NCBI GenBank assembly: GCA_007695145.1
Contig: REEI01000044.1
Span: 1-39,587, forward strand
DNA length: 39,587 nt
Direction: 5' to 3'
Source: Saprospirales bacterium
GTDB lineage: Bacteria; Bacteroidota; Bacteroidia; Chitinophagales; Saprospiraceae
Part shown: in pieces, positions 35,541 to 39,587 of the stretch
How positions within the stretch are numbered: the first letter of the stretch is position 1
Layout of the letters: every line of letters begins with the position of its first letter
Translations under genes and position numbers: made by a program
Notes under the pieces: generated by a model
The model's input: the letters and a program-made list of their open reading frames with translations, nothing else
Databases searched by the model: none
Told to the model about the DNA's origin: nothing

Positions 35541-35578
35541 CGAAAATAATGAATGTCAAATTGTTTACATTCATTATT
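35541..35578 (-). terminator. Candidate terminator after tatD
   Basis: A perfect 12-bp inverted repeat (35545-35556 and 35567-35578, loop 10 nt) is followed on the minus strand by four T. One arm overlaps the tatD stop codon. The stem is AT-rich, so termination may be weak, but the perfect pairing is notable. Confidence 0.5.
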
Positions 35579-36335
35579 CAAAGACGGTCAATGCGTTTTC
35601 TGTAGTTTTTCGGCACACTTCCTCAAAACTCAACTCCAGAATTTCTGAAACTTTTTCTGCAATTATTTTTACATAACCGGCCTCGTTCCTCTTTCCTCTA
35701 TATGGCACCGGAGCTAAATAAGGTGAATCAGTCTCCAGGACCATCCCTTCCAATCCTACCCTTTTGAGGACTTTATCCAGTCCTCCATTCCTAAAGGTAA
35801 CTACCCCTCCTACTCCCATTGCAAAGCCCAAATCCCGAATTTTTTCGACATCTTGAAGCTCACCTGTAAAACAGTGAAAAACACCTTTTAGGCTCCCATC
35901 CTGGGCTTTTGATATCTCACTTATGGTTATATCCAATGCATTTCGGGAGTGAATTATTATTGGAAGACCAAAATCTTTTGCCCATTGAATATGTCTTCTG
36001 AAAGATGCAAGTTGAAGATCTTTGGTTGTATCGTCCCAATACAAATCAATCCCTGTCTCGCCCACGGCAAACATATCCGTGGACTCAAAAAAACTTTCCA
36101 TCCTATCTAATACGGCCGTAAAGTTTTCATCCACGCTGCACGGATGCAGGCCCATAGTTGGGAAGCACCAATCCGGATAACTATTACTGAGTTTGAGCAT
36201 TGGATCGATACTCTTTTCATCGATATTGGGCAAAAATACCTTTTCTACTCCGGCCTCCTTAGCACGAGATACCATCAGATCTCTGTCCGAGGCAAACTGG
36301 GAGACAAATAAGTGCGCATGTGTATCTATCAGCAT
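35574..36335 (-). CDS. tatD: TatD-family metal-dependent hydrolase
   Basis: This 253-residue protein is a TatD-type nuclease/hydrolase with an amidohydrolase-like TIM barrel. Metal ligands are visible: H6 and H8 in MLIDTHAHLF, a glutamate in VGETGIDLYWDDT, histidines in LPIIIHSRNA and VFHCFTGE, and an aspartate in LETDSPYLAP. TatD proteins act as 3'-5' DNA exonucleases in DNA repair and related roles. The gene stands alone on the minus strand, with an upstream TACTTTTG (about 36405-36415) that fits the -7 consensus but lacks a -33 box. Confidence 0.95.
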   Translation of the reverse strand: MLIDTHAHLFVSQFASDRDLMVSRAKEAGVEKVFLPNIDEKSIDPMLKLSNSYPDWCFPTMGLHPCSVDENFTAVLDRMESFFESTDMFAVGETGIDLYWDDTTKDLQLASFRRHIQWAKDFGLPIIIHSRNALDITISEISKAQDGSLKGVFHCFTGELQDVEKIRDLGFAMGVGGVVTFRNGGLDKVLKRVGLEGMVLETDSPYLAPVPYRGKRNEAGYVKIIAEKVSEILELSFEEVCRKTTENALTVFE

Positions 36336-36522
36336 AAATGTTCTATAGGTTTATTTATCCACTGCTGTTAAAAAAATCGTGATTCTCAATAACTATCTCC
36401 CGGCAAAAGTATCGACTATTTTAAATGTACATATCAGTTGAAAAGAATGGCTACTTTCGGTTAAAAAGTGATTCATCATTGGTAAATTTTATTCGAACAA
36501 TCCAAAAGTTCTCTGAATGAGG

Positions 36523-38469
36523 CTATCTGTTATAAACATATGCAAAGTTATTGAAAAAAATCTCGAGGTCGGAGTAGAGGTTGTAATTCGTGGAGTAACT
36601 ATAGTTATATCTGGATACCAGATCTTGATCTGCCCCAGGTTCAAAATGCTGCCAAACACAGGCCGGAGGCACTTTGGGCTGGAGAGGTGATGGGCTGTAT
36701 CCCGGGTGATAACCCACCCATGTTTTTCTACCCAAAATAGTGAGTAGCCAATCCTTTATTAGTTTTCCCCTTTTTCTGACTACCATTAACAATATCGGCA
36801 AAGCAGGCAGCATAAAAGTGGACACCAGCAAATCCAACAATCTCTTCCTGAGTCTTATGTGAGGCATGGACAATTGGTGGCTGATTTGTCTTGAAAAAAG
36901 CTCCCCGCTTCTAGCAGCTGAGTAACTGCTGATCAGGCTATCTCCCTCTGGTGTCAAAATTCGATACTTCATTCGGGTTCCCAATTTATTCATAATATCC
37001 ATCATTCTGCTGAAGCTCATTTTGGGATCGCAAAAGATGACTTCGTTTGACTGCCAGGCGTGGGCAATATCCTCTATATCTTCAAGACTGCCTTTGAAGT
37101 AGGGATCATCACTCCTTTCCACACTGAGAGGGATGATTTGGTCAACCTTGTACTGATTGAATTGTAGTATCTCAAGGGCTTTCAGTATTTGGGTCTTTTT
37201 TCCCAGCAACAAAACAGATCCCGACCGCTCGAAATTGAACCTCAACTTTCTGAATGTGATCAGATTAAACAATACCCTACTCCCCAGGGCATACAATAAC
37301 ACCCAAATTCCCGAAGCAAGCAATACTGCTCTGGAGGACCGAAAGTAGGAATCCAGCATGCCATAAATGGCAAACAACACCACCCCACCTAAAAAGATAC
37401 CAACCATGGACTGTATCAGCGTTCTGGATTTGGAATAAAAACCGTAGATGTATAAAAACAGCACCCAAACGAATGCGTAGACCGGCAAATTGAAATACAA
37501 CATGGTGTCGGGATAATAACCGGCCTGACCGTGAATAAAAATACTGAGAGAGTGCCTCAGACCCACACTACCCATATAGATAATTACCAGGTCCAGGATT
37601 ATCAGACCCCTCCCTTGAATAAAGGTACGAACAAGGGTGAGAAACGCCTTTATGTAAATACCCATCCGCAAAAACCACCTGAACAAATAACCTGAACTGC
37701 GAAAGTGCTTTTCGGAAAAAATCTCCATCGCTCTGTAGAATGTCCTGATATAATTCAGGCTTGACTTCTTGGTACTCTCGCCCTTGAAGTGGATAATTGA
37801 AGTATCCGCAAGATAAAAGACCCGATAGCCAGAAAGGGAAATGCGATAGGATAAGTCTATGTCTTCACCGTACATGAAAAAGTCTTCGTCAAATCCTCCA
37901 CCGGCCTTTTCCATTGCAGACCTTCGCATGAGCATATAGGCTCCGCAGAGTACCTCCACATCGTGGTTCTCGTTTTCAGAGAGATGGCCCAGATAGTATC
38001 TGTTGAAAAATCCGGAACGAGGAAAAAGTCCTGAAAGACCACTGGCCTTGCAGAAGGCCACAAATGGTTTGGGTAAACCCCTCTTTGACTCGGGTAGAAA
38101 CTCACCGCTGCCGTCGATCATTTTTACTCCCAGGGCTCCGATATCAGGGTATTGTTCCATGAATTTAAGTGGCAGAGACAAGCTGTCCTCTCTGAGTATA
38201 GTATCAGGATTCAAAAACAGTACATACTCGCCTTGCGATTCTTTCAAACCTTGATTGCAGGCTACGGAAAATCCCCTGTTGTCGTTATTGGCAATCAGGC
38301 GTACATGAGGATATTTCTCATGGAGCATTTGGGCCGAATCGTCAGAGGAATTGTTGTCTACTACAATTACTTCACTTTTTGAGGGTTTTTCAGCCAGATC
38401 AATGGACCTCAGGCACTGATCGAGAAAGTACCTTACATTATAGTTAACGATGACGATTGAAAGCTTCAT
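36523..38469 (-). CDS. GT2 glycosyltransferase fused to a truncated sugar-transferase-like module
   Basis: The protein has 648 residues. Residues 1 to about 260 form a GT-A glycosyltransferase family 2 domain of the rhamnosyltransferase (WbbL-like) type: NYNVRYFLDQ, VVDNNSSDDS with D38, the DxD-like NPD at 87-89, and GGFDEDFFMYGEDIDLSYR. Then come several membrane helices (about 270-410), a Rossmann-like segment (GSVLLLGKKTQILKALEI, about 430), and a C-terminal part that starts like a bacterial undecaprenyl-phosphate sugar transferase (KRLLDLLVSTFMLPALPILL, K542) but is too short, ending after WVGYHPG. So it is a membrane-associated polymer or glycolipid enzyme. recR lies 22 nt upstream and is probably co-transcribed. 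Confidence 0.88.
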   Translation of the reverse strand: MKLSIVIVNYNVRYFLDQCLRSIDLAEKPSKSEVIVVDNNSSDDSAQMLHEKYPHVRLIANNDNRGFSVACNQGLKESQGEYVLFLNPDTILREDSLSLPLKFMEQYPDIGALGVKMIDGSGEFLPESKRGLPKPFVAFCKASGLSGLFPRSGFFNRYYLGHLSENENHDVEVLCGAYMLMRRSAMEKAGGGFDEDFFMYGEDIDLSYRISLSGYRVFYLADTSIIHFKGESTKKSSLNYIRTFYRAMEIFSEKHFRSSGYLFRWFLRMGIYIKAFLTLVRTFIQGRGLIILDLVIIYMGSVGLRHSLSIFIHGQAGYYPDTMLYFNLPVYAFVWVLFLYIYGFYSKSRTLIQSMVGIFLGGVVLFAIYGMLDSYFRSSRAVLLASGIWVLLYALGSRVLFNLITFRKLRFNFERSGSVLLLGKKTQILKALEILQFNQYKVDQIIPLSVERSDDPYFKGSLEDIEDIAHAWQSNEVIFCDPKMSFSRMMDIMNKLGTRMKYRILTPEGDSLISSYSAARSGELFSRQISHQLSMPHIRLRKRLLDLLVSTFMLPALPILLMVVRKRGKLIKDWLLTILGRKTWVGYHPGYSPSPLQPKVPPACVWQHFEPGADQDLVSRYNYSYSTNYNLYSDLEIFFNNFAYVYNR

Positions 38470-38491
38470 ACCGGAGTTGATCAGGCAAAAA

Positions 38492-39109
38492 TCAGTCCGC
38501 TATCTGATAGGGAATCCGAGCCCTGATAGATCTGCCGAGGGTGAGTTCATCGGCGTATTCCAACTCTCCTCCAAAAGCGACTCCCCGTGCCAGAATACTT
38601 ACTTTGTCAATTCCAGCCTCAGAAAGACACTTTGTAAGATAGTAAATGGTGGTTTCACCGTCAATAGTTGGACTTATGGCCATGATGACTTCTGCTATTG
38701 TCTCCTGCCTGCATCTATGGATAAGGGATGATATGTTTAAATCTTCAGGACCTATACCGTCTATAGGAGAAATAATCCCACCCAATACGTGGTAAACACC
38801 TCTATAGTGGCCGGTCTCCTCAATGGCCAGCACATCCCTAACACTCTCCACCAGGCAAAGTAAGGAGTGATCCCTGCCGCTGTCGTTACAAACATGGCAA
38901 ATATCGTTGTCGGAGATGTGATGACATTTTTTACAAAATTGGAGATCGGTACCCAGTTTCCCAATGGCCGTGTTAAACTTTTCCAGTTTGCCGGGTGCCT
39001 GATATATACAGTGAAGCGCCATCCGAAGTGCGGTCTTTCTTCCTATGCCGGGCAGGGAGGCGAAAGCCTCAACAGCTTCCTCCAGTATGCGGGATGATTG
39101 TTTTTCCAT
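38492..39109 (-). CDS. recR: Recombination protein RecR
   Basis: RecR acts with RecF and RecO to load RecA at gapped DNA. The 205 residues are the standard length. An N-terminal helix-hairpin-helix (FASLPGIGRKTALRMALH), a C4 zinc finger (CKKCHHISDNDICHVC) and a Toprim domain (LLCLVESVRDVLAIEETGHY and YHVLGGIISPIDGIGPEDL) are all intact. The glycosyltransferase gene follows after 22 nt on the same strand. No exact -7 box is found upstream. Confidence 0.97.
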   Translation of the reverse strand: MEKQSSRILEEAVEAFASLPGIGRKTALRMALHCIYQAPGKLEKFNTAIGKLGTDLQFCKKCHHISDNDICHVCNDSGRDHSLLCLVESVRDVLAIEETGHYRGVYHVLGGIISPIDGIGPEDLNISSLIHRCRQETIAEVIMAISPTIDGETTIYYLTKCLSEAGIDKVSILARGVAFGGELEYADELTLGRSIRARIPYQIAD

Positions 39110-39587
39110 AGATAGTCACTAAATGCACCGTAAAGGTAGGGTTTTTAGAATTGCAGTACTAACATCGATAAGGATTTTCTTGTTTAAGCGCCCCTATTAA
39201 GACCATGATGAATAAGTCTGCACTCAACACAACGCCGCTTCGCCAATCAGAACCTGAATTCCAATAGGGATTAATCTGTTTAAAACCTGAAGTTTCCCAA
39301 AAGCTAGTTAAGTGTAAACAGTTCTTTCTATATGCCAAAAAAAACTTAAATTTGAGAATTCACTGAATAGTACCTCAGCGACTTGTACCAATTTTCCAAT
39401 TGGCAAAAATCTAAATCTTATTGCTGTAATAGTTAGATTGTATTAGGCTATTAAATAATAAAGCTCATTTAGGTCTTTGTTAATTTCACTCGAGACAAGT
39501 CAATGAGGGCCAATCTTAAAAAGTAAACACCAATTAGCGGATGCCCCTTTCAGAATTTTTTACTAAAGATTCCTCCCTACTTAAATA
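39110..39587. other. AT-rich intergenic region at the right edge
   Basis: This last 478 nt holds no supported gene. It is the upstream side of recR and ends at the window boundary, so a promoter or a gene to the right may be cut. I see no RNA gene, repeat array or terminator here. Confidence 0.45.

Overview
The window comes from a member of the phylum Bacteroidota. The main evidence is a 1,958-residue secreted protein ending in a type IX secretion (T9SS) C-terminal sorting domain. Supporting evidence: several start regions carry the Bacteroidota -7 element TAnnTTTG, once with a TTTG -33 box at exactly 19 nt; Shine-Dalgarno sequences are mostly absent; and the window holds DUF4293, an OstA/LptA-like protein and a mitochondrial-type aconitase of the Bacteroidota kind. 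The dockerin-like plus cohesin-like arrangement before the sorting domain recalls Saprospiria, but the class is a guess. Most of the window is housekeeping chromosome. I see no CRISPR array, phage, integrase, transposase or recognisable defence system.

Layout. 0.5-3.5 kb: mscL and aconitase on the minus strand, with a strong terminator between them. 3.9-8.5 kb: an AsmA-like envelope protein and a glutamate-cysteine ligase-like protein fused to CBS domains (plus). 8.9-10.3 kb: a secreted beta-lactamase-fold serine hydrolase (minus) with a clear terminator. 10.6-12.5 kb: an OstA/LptA-like protein (plus). 12.5-15.4 kb: a minus-strand run DUF177 - rpmF - ridA-like - trpS - FAH-family hydrolase. 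15.7-17.8 kb: fumC (minus) and a Mn-type superoxide dismutase (plus). 17.9-18.25 kb: a gene-poor stretch with an RpoN-like promoter motif, a 22-codon hydrophobic ORF and a large hairpin. 18.25-20.6 kb: a lipoprotein and two exported thioredoxin-fold proteins (minus). 20.9-24.4 kb: dnaE (minus). 24.7-30.6 kb: the giant T9SS protein (plus). 30.7-32.3 kb: an FAD-dependent oxidoreductase (minus) and a DUF4293 membrane protein (plus). 32.9-35.3 kb: an ExbB / unknown 4-TM / ExbD / ExbD cluster (minus). 35.35 kb: tRNA-Ser(GGA). 35.6-39.1 kb: tatD, a two-part glycosyltransferase/sugar-transferase-like protein, and recR (minus).

How the genes fit together. There is an envelope theme (AsmA-like, OstA/LptA-like, Exb cluster, glycosyltransferase, T9SS protein), a TCA-cycle pair (aconitase, fumarase), a redox/thiol group (SOD, thioredoxins, GCS-like ligase) and core information processing (dnaE, recR, trpS, rpmF, tRNA-Ser). 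The most unusual locus is 18.0-18.25 kb: a near-consensus sigma-54 motif, a 22-residue membrane-peptide ORF and an 11-bp terminal stem followed by a T-run, which together look like a short, specially regulated transcript. Two weaker sigma-54-like motifs lie upstream of the AsmA-like and OstA-like genes.
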